A DNA stretch of 64,000 bases from Spirogloea muscicola. Its lineage: Eukaryota > Streptophyta > Zygnematophyceae > Spirogloeales > Spirogloeaceae. The position numbers and the translations under genes were made by a program. How positions within the stretch are numbered: the stretch's first letter is position 1; the number at the start of each line of letters is the position of its first letter. Location: contig WELB01000106.1 in NCBI GenBank assembly GCA_009602725.1, forward strand, positions 307,044-371,043, read 5' to 3'. Shown one piece after another: positions 1 to 12,439 of this stretch. Under the pieces are notes generated by a model. That model saw only the letters and a program-made list of their open reading frames with translations. It was not told the origin of the DNA and made no database searches.

Positions 1-85
1 GCCGCCGCCGCGGGCCCATCGCCGCGACCCATCGCCACAGCCGGGCGGCGGCGGGTCTGACTCGGGGGCCGGCGAGGTCCGCCAG

Positions 86-2078
86 GAAGCCCTGCGAGCT
101 GCTGGACGTGCGCGCGGTGCTGCGCGACGGCGTGCAGGCGGTGCGGCGCTTCTCGGGTGGCGGCACCGTGGTGGTGGACGGCGGCACGGCGCTGGTGACG
201 CTGGTGGCGCGCGCCGGCGACGTGCCGGGCCTGCCCGCGGCGCCGCGGCCCGTCATGGCCTGGACCGAGGTCCTGTACCGCCCCGTCTTCGCCGCCGCGC
301 CCGGCTTCGCGCTGCGGGAGCACGGTACCCCAAAACCCTAATCCCCTCAACCCTCAAACCCTAAACCTAAACCCGACCTAACCGTGACCTCAAACTCTGA
401 ATAAGACCTAAACCCCTAAATATCAAGCTCAAAACCTCAAACCCCAAACGCAAGTCCTGGTGGACGCCGACCCGACCTCATCAGTCCTCGTGTACCCCGA
501 TCAGTTCCGGCAACCCAAATCAGCCGTGACCACAAGCACCCTCAACTCACTCTGGCAACTGTGGTGGGACTGAATTCGCTTAGTCCTACCTAGAATTTCT
601 ATGAAATCCCTGAAAGAGTACAGAAGCCCCCTGATAGTGAGCCCAGCACTGGGGCCACCGGCGGCCGCAGTGGTGGAGCCCTTGCTCACTGCCCAAACCC
701 TAAAATATCAATGCTTCACCTAAACCCTCCACCACACACCCTAAATCCCAAAGCCATTGACTCGTTCCGCTTCATCCAGGCGCCATGAGCTTCACACTGC
801 CCACCCTTGAAAGTCAGTTACTCCGAGTTTTGGTATCCGACGAGCCCTCGCCGGGGCGCCAAGGCTGGCGACTGTGAGCTCTCATAGAGCGTCCACGGCC
901 TGAGTGACGGACCACCTCAGCGAGCCAGTCGCTTAGAGCAACAGAGCAGAGTCGTTGAAGCCGTGGATGCCAGAAGTCCATGCCCGAGCCCAATCAAAGG
1001 ATCTCAGCATTGAAAACATTACAGATTTAAGCCTGACCACAAATCATCCAATTTAAAAACGCCTTACTCCACAACCCAGTCTCCATGCCCTGATTCTGGG
1101 GCATCTCGCACCTAGGCAGCGGGCGCACCGGTGCCAGATGCGCTTGGGCCTTGCCATCGTCAAGCCATTCAGCCTCTGAGCTCCCCAACTCGATGGCAGT
1201 CTTCACTCAAACGACTCAAAATCGGAGACGTGGGCTTCTTGAGAGCTCTGGCACTCGGCACGTGCTTAAAATTGCAGCTCTGTGACGACAGCTTCCTCGT
1301 CGCCTCGATGACACTGCCCCGCAGACTACGTATTTAGCGGGCGCAAGTTTGGCGGCAACGCGCAGTCCATCACCAAGGACCGCTGGCTGCACCACACGTC
1401 CTTTCTGTGGGACTATGACCCCGTGCGCATGGCATACCTCACAGTCCCCAACAAGGCCCCCACCTACCGCCAGGTTTTCGTCCTGCCAACCAACCCCATG
1501 TTGCCAGGCCGCCGCAGCCATGAGCCTTGTGTATTTTCTGCATCTGAACCCCTGACCTCGACTTCTGTACGCTTCATAGTCCTCTTAGAATGGAGTCAAG
1601 AGTGGCCCTTCATGAAGATTACATTTAGCTCTTTTCTGCAGCTCAAGCCTATCAGTGTCGAGATTGTGTGCTTTAGTTGCTAGTAGCAGATCTTGAGCTT
1701 TACATCGCTTTGGGGGATGTCTTTCTGGGACCTTGAGGTTACTTGCTGCATGCAAATTATGGGAGGCTATCGCTGGTCGAGCCTTTCAAGTCCTCAGCTC
1801 TATGAGACAAGAGTGTGAGGGCATAGATAGGACAACTATGGAGCTTTGCTTGGTTGTGGCAGGGCCGGTCGCACCTCGAATTCATCACGTCCATGAAGGA
1901 GCACTTCTCATCGCCGGAGGATTTCTTCTCAAGGGTCATCGGGTCGCTGGAGGACCACTTTGAGTTGCAAGCAGCCTCCTTGGCAGAGGCCGAGGAGATC
2001 GTTCGGCGCAAGCATGCTCGGTCTACAAGGGTCCTCGACCTGAGAGACTCTCTGCATGGCACTCAGCAAACATCTTAA
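86..2078 (+). CDS. Lipoate-protein ligase A-like protein (BPL/LPL domain), 5' end missing
   Basis: Three exons join in phase: 86-324, 1325-1473 and 1863-2078 (TAA stop). The first exon starts after an AG at 84-85, so earlier exons lie outside the window. The joined protein reads RRFSGGGTVVVDGGT, then DYVFSGRKFGGNAQSITKDR, then HHTSFLWDYDP. These are the conserved blocks of the plant lipoate ligase-like family: the RRFSGGG lipoyl-binding loop and the GRKFGGNAQ / H-T-S-F-L-W segment. The family attaches lipoate to apoproteins such as the E2 subunits of 2-oxoacid dehydrogenases, usually in mitochondria. No targeting peptide is visible because the start is missing. Intron 1 (1,000 bases) is full of CCCTAAA-like words. 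The family call is strong; which paralogue, and whether it is an active ligase, is inference. Confidence 0.88.
325..760 (+). repeat. Degenerate CCCTAAA-like tract in intron 1 of the lipoate ligase gene
   Basis: Starting within about 10 bases of the donor, the intron holds many variants of ACCCTAAACCC, dense at about 330-460 and again at 700-750. The units are irregular in spacing and spelling, so this is not a clean telomere array. The C-rich strand is the sense strand of the gene. Confidence 0.8.
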
Positions 2079-2760
2079 ATAACTAACCAATTATCATGGT
2101 GTGGAGGCCTCTTCTTTGCTATGAATCGGTCAACCTTGTCGAAGCTCTCGGACTCGACTCGTGTAGGAGCCTGTGCACCACTGCGTCCTATGCTGGTCAT
2201 GATAGCGAGGATCAAGAGCTGCCTAAGTGTTGAGTGGCACAAGAGGTATAACGACACTACTGAAGAATGTGATGACAAGCAAGCAAGTTATGAGGCAAAC
2301 GTGACAAGACGGGAGAAGCACAGTGGTGCGCATCAAAGTAGAATGTCGAATTTGGTAGATTGATCATTTACTTCCGGACAACCTGGCCGCCCGTGGCTCC
2401 CAGGTCTCTCTCGGCTGCTTGGTCAACCGTTGCCACCTAATCTCATCCTGCGCTATGCCTCGTCTGATTCTCGCCAAGATCACCTCTGAAGTACCTGTCC
2501 ACTGCATTTCATGGTCGACTACGACCTTGCAATAGCATCGGTCCCCCTTTCTAAATCAAGCACAACCATTGCATTCCCTTCTAAAGTGAAAGGCACTGCT
2601 TGAAAGACTCTTCAAAAGTCTGACCTACATTATCTAGTAGTATCTAGTAGTAGCAGTCAGGATCTACTTTGTTGACAAGGTGGCAAAAGAAAAGGGGAGG
2701 AGCAAGTATCCCGAAGCCCGGCACCAATAGCCATCTCGACATGCAGATGGTTGCTGGCAG
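2079..2760. other. Convergent intergenic region
   Basis: This lies between the 3' ends of the lipoate ligase (+) and the FKBP (-). Only short, unrelated open frames are present. A small direct repeat, TATCTAGTAG twice, sits at about 2632-2651. I see no further gene. Confidence 0.6.
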
Positions 2761-4355
2761 CTAGGGCTCAGTCACCTTCACAAGCTCCACTTCAACGAGG
2801 ATGGGTTTACCCAAGACGTTGCGCAGTCTCCGCGCCGCTGCGCTTGAGCTCGGTGGCGGCTGGATACTGCTGTCCACCCAGCCCAATTCAGGCCGCACAA
2901 GGATCCGCCGCTTTCCGCCAACTCGCATCCCGGCCATGCCCACCTCCATAGCCCTTGGAGTCTGTCTCAACATCTTGCAAGGTCAGAATCATTGGGCAGT
3001 CACCACTTCAAGCGCAGAGCGACCAATTCTTCCTTAGGACTTTGCTTTGCAGCAGTCATACACATGATCCACTTACAATGCAGCCGCATGGCCATGTCAT
3101 CAAACTGTTGTATTTCACCACAATTGCGACGCTAATTGACGCATGGGCCACTGTCTTGCTTGGGTACACTTCTCATTCTCGGCCTAATTTTCCAGTAAGA
3201 AACCTCAACCCGTTGGCATTGTCATCCTGGGACTTGGGACTTGCCTGGCCAGCACCATATTGAAAGTTGAAGGTCTCACCAACATCCTCCTTCCCTTCAT
3301 TGCCGTATCCTACAGAGTCCAAGTAGAAGCTGGCGGCAAACAAGACAACACTCGTCCATATCATAGTCGTGTTCACCTCATACAGACTTTGACTTGCTCG
3401 GAAAGATGTTATGTTTGATAAGCATCGTCATTATGTCGCCGTTGAAAATGCCGACTTGTTGATGTCTGTCAGGCAAGAGGAGCTAGTGGAGGTGAGACAC
3501 TCGAAGGCTGACCCGTTGAGACGGTAGATGGTGTAGTACACCCGAACAAGATCCCCTGGTTGCACCAATTCGCCAGCGCCAACTGCCAACTCTCGGTACC
3601 TGCCAGCATTCATTTGGGCTAATTACGTCAAAATCCTTGACATTCACTTACCTTATCTTTCAACTTAACCCAAATGGATTGAATGACTGCTATATGACTG
3701 TTGATCCCAGCGCTAGTAGTGGAAGGTACTGGACACTAGCTGTGTAAGCACCGTCCAAAGCAGTAGGCAATGCTAGCGGAGGCTCACTTTACGCCTGATG
3801 GAAGCGAGACCAGTGGGCCTTGGGCTCGCTCCTTCTCGTCTCTCCGTCGCTCGCCCACTTCCCGAGCTTCGTCCAGGTTTGTCAACGCTCTGGACATTCG
3901 CCAGAACCAATACTTACGGGGCGGATGGACCAGCATTACGATCATGCCAGGGTCCTTTATAGGGTTAACGCCTTACAATTCAAGGGATAATGCTAGAGAT
4001 AATGCTAGGGAAGGTGAATGCTCAGCACATACAGTGCGTATGCTCGACATTACACTGCGAGAGTCTATGAAGTGCATGCTGAGCTGCTCAAGCCCAAAGG
4101 CTAGCGCCGCAGTCTATCTCAACGACGACGAGAACGACGAGAACGCCGTGCAGAGGGGGCCGTGCAAAGCTTGGAGGTCAAGGGCAGGTAGACTCCAGTT
4201 TACAGGCTCAGCTTGGGGCAGCCCAAGCTCGCAGCCTCCACGACAGCAACGAGAAGCGGCCAAGCAATGGCTTGTCTTCTGGAGACGCCCCCAACGCCCA
4301 ATGCCAGAGGCGAATGCAGGTGAGCAGATATGGGAGCACCCGTGAGCTGCATCAT
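2761..4355 (-). CDS. FKBP-type peptidyl-prolyl isomerase, probable thylakoid-lumen protein
   Basis: Four minus-strand exons join in phase: 4355-4204, 3599-3456, 3329-3245 and 2961-2761, giving about 193 residues. The N-terminal exon encodes SRRQAIAWPLLVAVVEAAS, a twin-arginine followed by a hydrophobic run, as in Tat-dependent lumen signals of plastid FKBPs. The FKBP fold follows: GELVQPGDLVRVYYTIY, then FYLDSVGYGNEGKEDVGETF, then GMRVGGKRRILVRPELGW and a C-terminal VLGKPILVEVELVKV strand. The enzymes speed proline cis-trans isomerisation, but many lumen FKBPs are weak enzymes with assembly roles. The last intron starts GCAAGT, a GC-AG intron (donor at 3244-3243). The start ATG at 4355 is the first of two adjacent ATGs in frame and is less certain than the domain call. 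An R1 repeat lies just upstream. Confidence 0.85.
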
Positions 4356-4379
4356 GTCTGACTGATAGGACGAGAGAGT

Positions 4380-4510
4380 AAGAGAGAATGACACTTCCAG
4401 TAGGAGGGCGATGGCTTGGCCAGCCCAGAAAGAATATTTTAAACAGATTTGCATGAGTCAGATAAGCTTTGAAGCACACAGCGACTCAAGTGGCCATTGG
4501 GTGCACTGAG
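4380..4510 (-). repeat. R1 interspersed repeat, copy 1
   Basis: On the minus strand this reads TTCTTTCTGGGCTGGCC and is followed by CCATCGCCCTCCTACTGG, matching the copies at 21325-21475, 17870-18045 and 53415-53490. It also shares the flank GGCCATTTGAGTCGCTGTG with the copy near 21430. It lies just upstream of the FKBP start. Confidence 0.75.
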
Positions 4511-6514
4511 TAAGAGAGTGGTACAAAGCACGGAGTGCAAAATTGGCATCTTGCAGGCCATCTCATCAGATCGTTTCTCAAACTAACTCAGTTTGCTTCT
4601 CGAGCTCCATCTCCAGCTCATCAATAAACGAGGAATGACATACCTACTTACAGGAGACTAACAGTGATTTCAGTGCTTGATCAATTACATAATCAAATGG
4701 TTGCACAACACAGGCAAATGGATAAAGGACACTGAGGAAACCTGGACGGAAGATGGACCTTCTGGGCGCTGGCTTATGCTGCTTATTAAGTCCGGCTGGC
4801 GGCTAAACTAGGGGTTACTGAGCGGCCATCCTTAGCAATCCTTGTTCACCTGCGTGCTATCCACTTTCCATCTTTTCTGGGATTTGTCATTCTTTTGTGG
4901 GCGGGCTGGCCCCTCGCAGCCCTCCCCTTCTATTATTGAAGAGCTACTTTGTAATTTCTGCAAACGCTTGACTTCAGGCTTGTTGGGTCTACTTTACTGG
5001 TCCCACACCATGAAGTTGCCCTCTCGGCTCGACATTCACTATACTGTGCACACCAGATATCTTCTGTGTAAATGCATGACTGTAATGCATGCATCTTCTA
5101 ATCCAAAGCTGTATTTGCCGAAGAATGCATGGCAAGGATCCTTACTGGCTCCTGTACACAACACTTGTGAGCAGGTTCCCCTTGATTTGTTGGAGCACAT
5201 TGCTGAAACTGATGTTGAGGTGTGCTGACTGATATAAGGCTGTCTACTGTGTACAAAATCTTATTTGTATCACTGACTTCATTGCACTCCCTATATCTAA
5301 GTAGGTATTCCCATGTTTTAACTAAATCGCTTACAACATGCACACACTGCAACAACCTCCGAGCATAGCAGAAACAAAATACCTGAAAAAAGGCCTGTAG
5401 TGACAAACTCTGCTTCTGTTCTGTTCCAGTGATGAAATGTGCGATGTTCTAAAGCTGGTGAGCAGATAGCAGAGGGTCTTTGAAAATCAGCCTACTGTTA
5501 GAAATGTGACTTAGTTGACGCATTATCAATGTGATGTCAAGAAGCTGAGGTTAACAGCAGAGGCTGTTATGACCTTCTGATGAGATGCTGGCTTGGTTGT
5601 TGCAATCAATGTCCTCTGCTAGTGCCACCTGGTTACAGTACGTCTGTGGCAGGTTATCAAGGCTAGCCAACCACATCTCTGCCCCTTGAAAGGCAGTTCC
5701 AGTATCTCTTGTGAAAGGGAGTCATGACATTGTTGAATCAGCAAGTGCCAGTACGAAGTAGAGGCACTGGGATGTGCTTGTGCCCAAATGCATCACTTTG
5801 CACATATACTCCACAATAAATTGATGATCGCATGCCCTGGGTACGACCGGAGCTTCTACATTCGTCATACAAGCTACGCCAGCAAAGACTCTCCCATGGC
5901 AATGACAGCAACCTTCGATGGTTTAACGATAAGAGGACTTACTAAAAGAATGAATTGAATACAACAAAACCCGCAAGACAAGATGCACCTAGGACTGGAA
6001 CCACCAATGATACCTAGAATTGTCCCACCAAGAATGTGCTTGGTGACCTCGTCAACAACACTACTTCAACAATCTGCAAAAGCAGCAAACAGGAGCTACT
6101 CTGCTTGATAGAGAGATGGCCTTATTCTACAACTGGTTCCTTCTCCTTGGGAGAGCCACATTCTTTCTCCTTGGGTTGGAGAACTGAGCACCAAGGTTGT
6201 CGTGCAAAATCACAATACAAGGATGTGTCCCTTCTCCAACTTGCATACGAGGGGTTGCCAGCTGCACACCTTCCAGACCAACACCATCCATATACTTGTC
6301 CACAGCAGTTTCGCGGCTTCTGGGCGATTCAGGTGAAGGTGAAGCTCACATGCCAATGATTGCCGTCACCAAAGCCGGGAGGATCAAAAGCCAAAGTGGC
6401 AATGAACGCCCCGTCATATGTCAACCAGGTTCTTGCCTCCCTGACAACCATCGCACCATCCAGCAAAATCGCAAAAGCCGTACGACGGCCGGCTATGGGG
6501 TTCCGTGAAAATGA
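4511..6514. other. Intergenic region between FKBP and PERK genes
   Basis: About 2 kb of lower-GC sequence lies between the FKBP 5' end and the PERK 3' end. Apart from R1 copy 2 at 4875-4965, I see no coding exon with family support. The open frames here, such as 4842-5228, overlap the repeat or have no recognisable content. The PERK 3' untranslated region probably occupies the last few hundred bases. Confidence 0.5.
4875..4965 (+). repeat. R1 interspersed repeat, copy 2 (diverged)
   Basis: It reads CATTCTTTTGTGGGCGGGCT, then CCTCGCAGCCCTCCCC, then ATTGAAGAGCTACTTT. This is the R1 order of words (CATTCTTC..GGGCTGGCC, CAGCCCTCGCCC, GGAAGAGC) with changes. Confidence 0.55.
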
Positions 6515-9500
6515 CTACCTGGCCCTTCCCCAGCCATCACTTGCACGACGCTGTGCAGACCCTGACCCTGGTGGAGGGGGTGGGGGCCTTGCCACAAATT
6601 CCTCGGTGTCCACAGCGCCTGATGCAGCGCCAAGAAAGCGCCTCTGGCTGTCGCCATAAGGCCGTGAACCGGGGCTCTCCGTGTGGCCTGAGCCGGGGCT
6701 GTATTGCTGCCCGCCTGAGCTCCGCTGGCCAAAGGAAGAGCTCCTTGCGTCTGCTTGGAGAGAAGGCTGGCCTAGCGAAACCGCACTGCTTGGCGGCAAC
6801 GAGCCATGGCTGTTTTGCTGGCCAGAGAGATCCATGTGAGTTGCAGTGTCAAGACTGCTGACAGGCACCTGCGGCTATCAAGGACACAAATCCTCGATCA
6901 GACAAAAGTCCCACGATACTTACAAAGGAGCACAGCTGCTTGCACGGGTGCTGATGATGGCAAGCGAGAGAAAGATCCCTGATTATGCAACTTAGGCAGC
7001 CTAGGCAGAGTGACATACTGATGTTTCACGTGCGTCGTACTGCTGCCGCATCTCGGCACTGTACTGAGCACTGTCGTATGCGTCATTGCCGCCAAAAGGG
7101 ACATTATCATATGCTGTGCTGTAGCCCGGCCGGTTGGGGCCCTTGCCCATCTCGTTGATGTCTTGCTCCCCTTGCAGCAATCTCACCACCTGACCAAGCA
7201 AAATAGCCATCAGCTTGGCCCACGGTTAACGCAAGAGCATGCACTACTATCCAGACTGGGGCAACTGAGCAGGACTTAACAAGAAATGCAATTGTTATCA
7301 GACTGTCGACCCAATCAATTGTCTTGTGAAAGTGACAGGCCAAATGGACACAAGCCTTGGCCAGCGCTCAAAGCCATAGCATCAGACACTTAGGGGACTT
7401 CTGAGCAGATACTGCTGTATCTGCTCAGAAAGTGCAACGCGTGAAAGCTGCTGGGCTGGCTACCTGGCTCATGCGGGGCCGAATAGCTGCGGAATAACGC
7501 ACGCACTGTGCTGCTGTGGAGATCATTCGGTCCATCTCCTCATCATTATACAGGCCTTGCAGTTGCGGATCAACCAAACGCTCTACATCATCTCTTGCCA
7601 GGAATGGCCTTGCCTGAAAGGACACAGAAGGCAAACTTCTATCAATCTGGATGTGGTCAAACAAGTCAGCAAGAGCTCATTGCACATGATCCGATCGTGC
7701 CAGATCATCTTGTCTGCAGAGTCAAGATGTCACTCATTTCCGCCAATTAAGTTGCAGGCTCAAGTAGGTCCACCACTGAAAGACATAATAGATATTGGCC
7801 ATCTACATTAGCTAGCAACTTTAGTCAGCAAACAACGGGTGATAACATACCCATTCAACCAGGCTTTCTTGCCCAGGAGCACCATTAGGGTCCACAGGCC
7901 GCTTGCCCGTGATGAGTTCAAGAAGAACCACTCCAAAGGAATACACGTCTGACTTATCTGTGAGCTTGCCACTCATGGCATACTCTGGGGCAAGATACCT
8001 GTCATATCGGCCATGGCAAAGTGTATTACAGTCCTTTGTTAGGTCAAAGTGTTGTGAGCTCTTTGGAATAAAGAACTATAACAATGTGGGGAGGAACATT
8101 TGCCAAGGACTCTTACCCAAAGGTGCCCATTACTCTGGTGCTGACATGGGAGAAAGTGTCCTCCGCCAGTTTGGCGAGGCCAAAGTCAGCTACCTGAAGG
8201 ACATGGTGTAAGGCTTTCAGTCCAGCAGGTGTAGCTCCTTCATACGATGTAAGAAGATGTCCTGGACTAGAAAGTGCAGAAGGGCTGCTCCACCAAGCAG
8301 ACCAGAATAACATGATCTTTAAAGGTCAGAAAAAGAAAATCTAACCTGAGCTTCATCCGTCTTGTCTAAAAGAATATTGGACGACTTGATATCTCTGTGT
8401 ATGATGCGCGGGTGGCCTGTCAGGACAATAACAAGTAAAGAAAGCTGATTAGCCAGACCTTTAGTTTTGCAAACTTCTCCCGGGTGAGATTTTGCAACAG
8501 CACAGACATGAAGACTATTATCAGAGCAGCCCCACCACATGAAATGGATGTCCAGGTTCAGATGCATACAAACAAAGGGCACAACGACAACGAAAGAGAC
8601 TGACAGTCTTCATGCAGATATGCCAAGCCTTTGGCAGCCCCAACAGCTGCCTTCATTCGCATGTCCCAGCTCATTGGTCCCTGTAAGCGACCTGCGTACA
8701 TTTACATGTCAAACCTCTGAGCTTAGGCCAAGCCAGCCTACGCTACGATGTAACAGGCTAACCTCTCTGAGACGAACCCTGCGTGGTAAATGACAAGGAG
8801 ATATAGAACATGACTTGCTAATAGCTCAGTAAGATATGATTTGACCGCCTGACATGAGGGTTTTAAGAGATGCACCATGCAGATTGTACTCAATCGTGCC
8901 ATTTGGTACGTAGTCATACACAAGGAGGCGCTGTTCATTGGCAATGCAGTATCCAAGTAATGTGACCAGATGTCTGTGGTGCACCCTGCTGATGATCTCA
9001 ACCTCTGCTCGAAATTCACGCTCACCCTGGCCTCCACCTAAGGTCAGCTGCTTCACAGCTATAAGCTTGCCATCCTGCCAAATGCCAGCGTATGTTTAGT
9101 AGCTAGACAGGCACAGCTGGAGCTCATGACAGGTCAGATTTGTCAACAACAAACAGTGACCTGTGTTGAATATATTGCGGGTACTGCAAAGAATCGACGA
9201 GGTGTCACAGAAACAGTCTTGTCTTATGAATCATGTCCGACTTGAGCGGACAGCTTGCATCAGTCGTGAAGCTTGTGTCAGGCAACAGACAAGCAAACAT
9301 CTGCTCAACTATGCGAGACGATGCATAGTCCTGGGAGTGCCCACGTAGATGAGAAAGTAGAAGCTCACTTTCAGCACGCCTTTGTAGACACGGCCAAAGC
9401 CACCTTGTCCGAGCAGATTCTCCTCTGCAAATCCATTGGTTGCCTCCTCAAGCTCCTCGTAACTGAAGTACGATCTGGAGTTGCCGAGGCTAGAGCCCCT

Positions 9501-10935
9501 CGACCCGGCAGATGGAGCAGGTGGCACCCTGGTGCGTGGAGAACCGGTGCCCGTCCCTGTCACGGGCGGGGACACCTTCTTGCTGGAAGGCATAGCAGCA
9601 TAATAGCTGGCAGGTGAGCGCGGGCTGTCTGCGGCGTTGCTTGCAGTGAATGCTGCAATTGCCAACCAGAAGCAGGTGATGATGGATAAGTGCCAAATCA
9701 TGGGCTGCAACTAAGCTAGCCAAATTGACCATGATAACAGCATTGGCTCATGCAAAAATCTCAATGTCTGCCTTGATAAGCATGGCATCTATCTTATACG
9801 GGCTACTTGTGACACCTCCAATCAAGATGAGAGGTTCACAAACTGACTGGTTGGCAAGCACGTGAAGTAAAGGCAATGGTTGTCTGCTGTATCAGTATTT
9901 ATCACCTCCTGCCCCCTTGAGTGGAGAAGTCAATTTCTGCTGGCCATCCTTGGGCCCCTTCTTCTTCCTCTTGAAGCAGCAGAGCAGGAGCACCACTAGC
10001 AGTACAAGCCCTGGCACAAGAGGACGTTTGAGAATTACTGCTAGAGCATGCAATTACTGCTGAGACTTGGAGCCAGGCTCCGTCTAGTGATGCATCAGCA
10101 GCTGATAGAGTATCACCACAGAGTATTAGGTAATCTATAGCAGCTGCTTCACCAGCCCATCGCAATCTGGCGGTATTCTGTTGCTTGTCAGCATACCTGC
10201 AAGCGCACCACCGGCAGCAATGCCAATGACAGCTCCAGTGCCAATACCACCTCCCCCAGACTTACTCACACCCCCACCGCTTGAGCTCCCAGGTGGTGGA
10301 GGGTACAGGACAGACGGGGGGGGAGGAGATGCCACGAAGGGGGGAGATGCAATAGCCCCAGGCGGAGGTGGACGGCTAGCAGCAGTTGGTGGGGGAGGAG
10401 AGGTTGTGACGCCAGGCGGCGGGGGAGGGCTTGACAGGAATCCGTCAGAGACTGGTGGGGGGCTGGGCGTCCTTGTCCCAGGAGGCGGTAGGGAGGGCGG
10501 CGCTTTTGTAGAAGGTGGAGGCGGCGTGGGGGCTTGTGCAAGAGGGGGAGATGGCAGGACTACGGGAGGGGTTCCAGCTGAGGGAGCCACGGCCGGCGGA
10601 GGAGCGCCAGCCGGGGCCTCCGGAGGAGGTGGCGGCGAAGCAGCCTGAGCAGGAGCAGGCGCCGCGGCCAGCGGCGGCGGCGGACTCGGGGCCAGTGCCA
10701 CGGGCGGCGGAGGACTGGGCAGAGCTGCCGGTGGTGGCGTGGAATCCGTTGGCGGTGAGGGGGCCGGCGCCTGGGCAAGTGGCGGGGAAGCCGGAGGGGG
10801 GAAAGTGTCGCTTGCCGGTGGCGATGGCGCCGGCTGAGCGCCCCCGCCACCGACGGAGGGTGCAACGGCCGACAAGGTCGGGGGCAGCGCCACAGTGGGC
10901 CCTTGTGCCAGCATCCTGGTGGTGCGGCGGCCCAT
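6515..10935 (-). CDS. PERK-like receptor kinase (proline-rich extensin-like), about 794 residues
   Basis: Eleven exons join in phase: 10935-10197, 10010-9906, 9652-9369, 9074-8876, 8691-8605, 8416-8346, 8193-8117, 7998-7851, 7613-7464, 7189-7019 and 6868-6515. Residues 1-230 are Pro/Ser/Ala-rich with repeated SPPPP-like blocks, a cell-wall-facing ectodomain. A membrane segment ([14 protein letters not shown] joined to [12 protein letters not shown]) precedes a basic KRKKK stop-transfer. The kinase domain has [11 protein letters not shown], the VKQ lysine, [11 protein letters not shown] (an RD kinase), VADFGLAKL and [11 protein letters not shown], so all catalytic residues are present. A Ser/Gly/Gln-rich tail follows. 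Land-plant PERKs act as plasma-membrane cell-wall sensors. The N-terminus MGRRTTRML shows no signal peptide, as in many PERKs. The exon 3 acceptor could be 9652 or about 9629, both in frame. Confidence 0.93.
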
Positions 10936-12279
10936 CCTGGCAACTGCCTGGTCGGCCTGACGGTGCTGTTGACGACCACAGCAGGCCCCCAGACCACCGC
11001 CGCCAAGCCTACCGGCGCCTCCAAGCCTGATGGAACTTCTTCAGAGGAAAAAGTAATATCAATCAATTACGTCTCTTGATACTTTTCATCTCCTGTGACT
11101 GTTCATCGACGCAGCGCTCCTGTGCTGTGACGGTTGTCTCTCGACTGCAGTGTCCGCAAGATCCTCAAAGGCAGGCTCGGTTTGCAGAGATGGAAGCGGC
11201 CGGCCACAGGCGGATGAGATCAAAGGTCCGGTCTTGCGGCAGACGCCAGCCGCCACCAGCGCTGAGACGTCCCTCCTGGCAAGTCGCTGCGGCGGCGGCT
11301 TGAAGCCGGCGAGGAGAGGGAGCAGCGAGATATGGCCGCCTTTGCGTCCGTCACCGCACCGCTTCACACCTTCCGCCTCCCCCTCCCGCCTCCGCCGCCG
11401 CCGCCGCGCCGCAGAGCCCGCGGCCGCCGCGTGCTTCAGCGGCAGCGACGGCGGCGGCGGCGGCGACGGCGGCGGCGGTGCGTGTAACGAAGCCCTTTTG
11501 ACAAGAGCGGGTTGGGGGAGGCGGGACCCGGGCCCTGGCCAGCTGGTGGCCCCACACTTGGCGACGCGCCACATTTGGCGGGTGCTTGGCTCGGCGGGCC
11601 GCCGGCCCGGCAAGCCGGAGTCGCCGCGGAATCTGGAGGCGCCGCCAGATCTGGCGGCGCCGCCGATGGACACTCCCGCTGCCGCCTGGCAGTTGCCGCC
11701 TTCCCCGGCAGCTCTGGGCCAGCTCGGTCAGCCTGCCGCGTTACCGATTGAGAGGTGGCATGCCTTGATGAAACCACCCGCAGCACGGCCCAAGAGCGGC
11801 CTCCGGGCGACTAAAATGGCCCCGCATTAAACGACCAATCGAGCATTCGAAGACGGATCCGATTTGTCCTCGCCCCCTCGAGCTCGGCCAGGCGGGGGTG
11901 ACCGTTGACGGGGCTGACCGGCGAGCGTGCCATGCGACGCATTGCGACCCGCGCGACGCGCTCGGCGACAAGATGAAACGCCACGTAAGCTCGGACAGCT
12001 TGGCTCGGCGGGTGCGGCCCCCCGCTGCGCGCCGGCCATGTGGGTCAGCAAGGGTCCTACTCCTACGGTCGTTGCGACGACCCTCCTCGGATTGGGGGTT
12101 GCCGTTCGCCCGTCGCAACCTCTCGTCGTCTTCGTTCAGATTGAAGCAAGCGCGGCCAGATCAACCGGGAGAGGCCAGCCCGAAGGAGTGGACAAGGTCT
12201 GAAGGAGCCGGAGTGCTAAGGACTGAGACAGCAGCAAGCGGACTCTCAGTAACCTCTGGTCAGTCAGATTACTTTCCAA
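10936..12279. other. GC-rich 5' flank of the PERK gene
   Basis: About 11130-11830 is strongly GC-rich with CGG/CCG runs, giving long but low-complexity open frames on both strands. I take it as a CpG-rich promoter and 5' untranslated region rather than a gene. It holds TTTGGCGGG at 11574-11582, which matches the E2F consensus core, and a perfect 24-base palindrome at 11638-11661. Confidence 0.5.
11638..11661. repeat. Perfect 24-base palindrome
   Basis: The half-site GGCGCCGCCAGA is followed directly by its exact reverse complement, with AGATCT at the centre. It sits in the GC-rich region about 700 bases upstream of the PERK start codon. Confidence 0.9.
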
Positions 12280-12395
12280 GGAAGAAGCTCGTCCAAGCTA
12301 AGGTATTGGCTGTGGAAGAAGGGGCTACGGCTGTGAATGAAAATGTGAATGGCCATCTCAGAATGAACAAGGTCCAAAGGGCCGAATGATGCCAA
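12280..12395 (-). repeat. R1 interspersed repeat, copy 3
   Basis: On the minus strand it reads GGCCCTTTGGACCTTGTTCA, then TTCTGAGATGGCCATTCACA and CAGCCGTAGCCCCTTCTTCC. Order and spacing match the other R1 copies; the GGGCTGGCC core is mutated here. Confidence 0.65.
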
Positions 12396-12439
12396 AAGTA
12401 CACAGCTATGCAAGGGACTACAGCGAATGGGAGCTTAGT

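Noticed and set aside
325-460. True interstitial telomere array
   Set aside because: Units vary in sequence and spacing, so the tract is only telomere-like.
3770-4345. 191-codon open frame on the plus strand
   Set aside because: It overlaps the FKBP first exon and intron on the other strand, and its translation has no family features. It is best explained as chance.
4842-5228. 128-codon plus-strand frame
   Set aside because: Its first third is R1 repeat sequence and the rest has no recognisable content.
10181-10648. Gly-rich plus-strand frame of 155 codons
   Set aside because: It is the complement of the Pro-rich PERK ectodomain exon; CCX codons read as GGX on the opposite strand.
11086-11830. 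Long open frames on both strands (195 and 226 codons)
   Set aside because: They are low-complexity, from CGG/CCG-rich DNA that lacks stops by composition. No domain and no splice partners.
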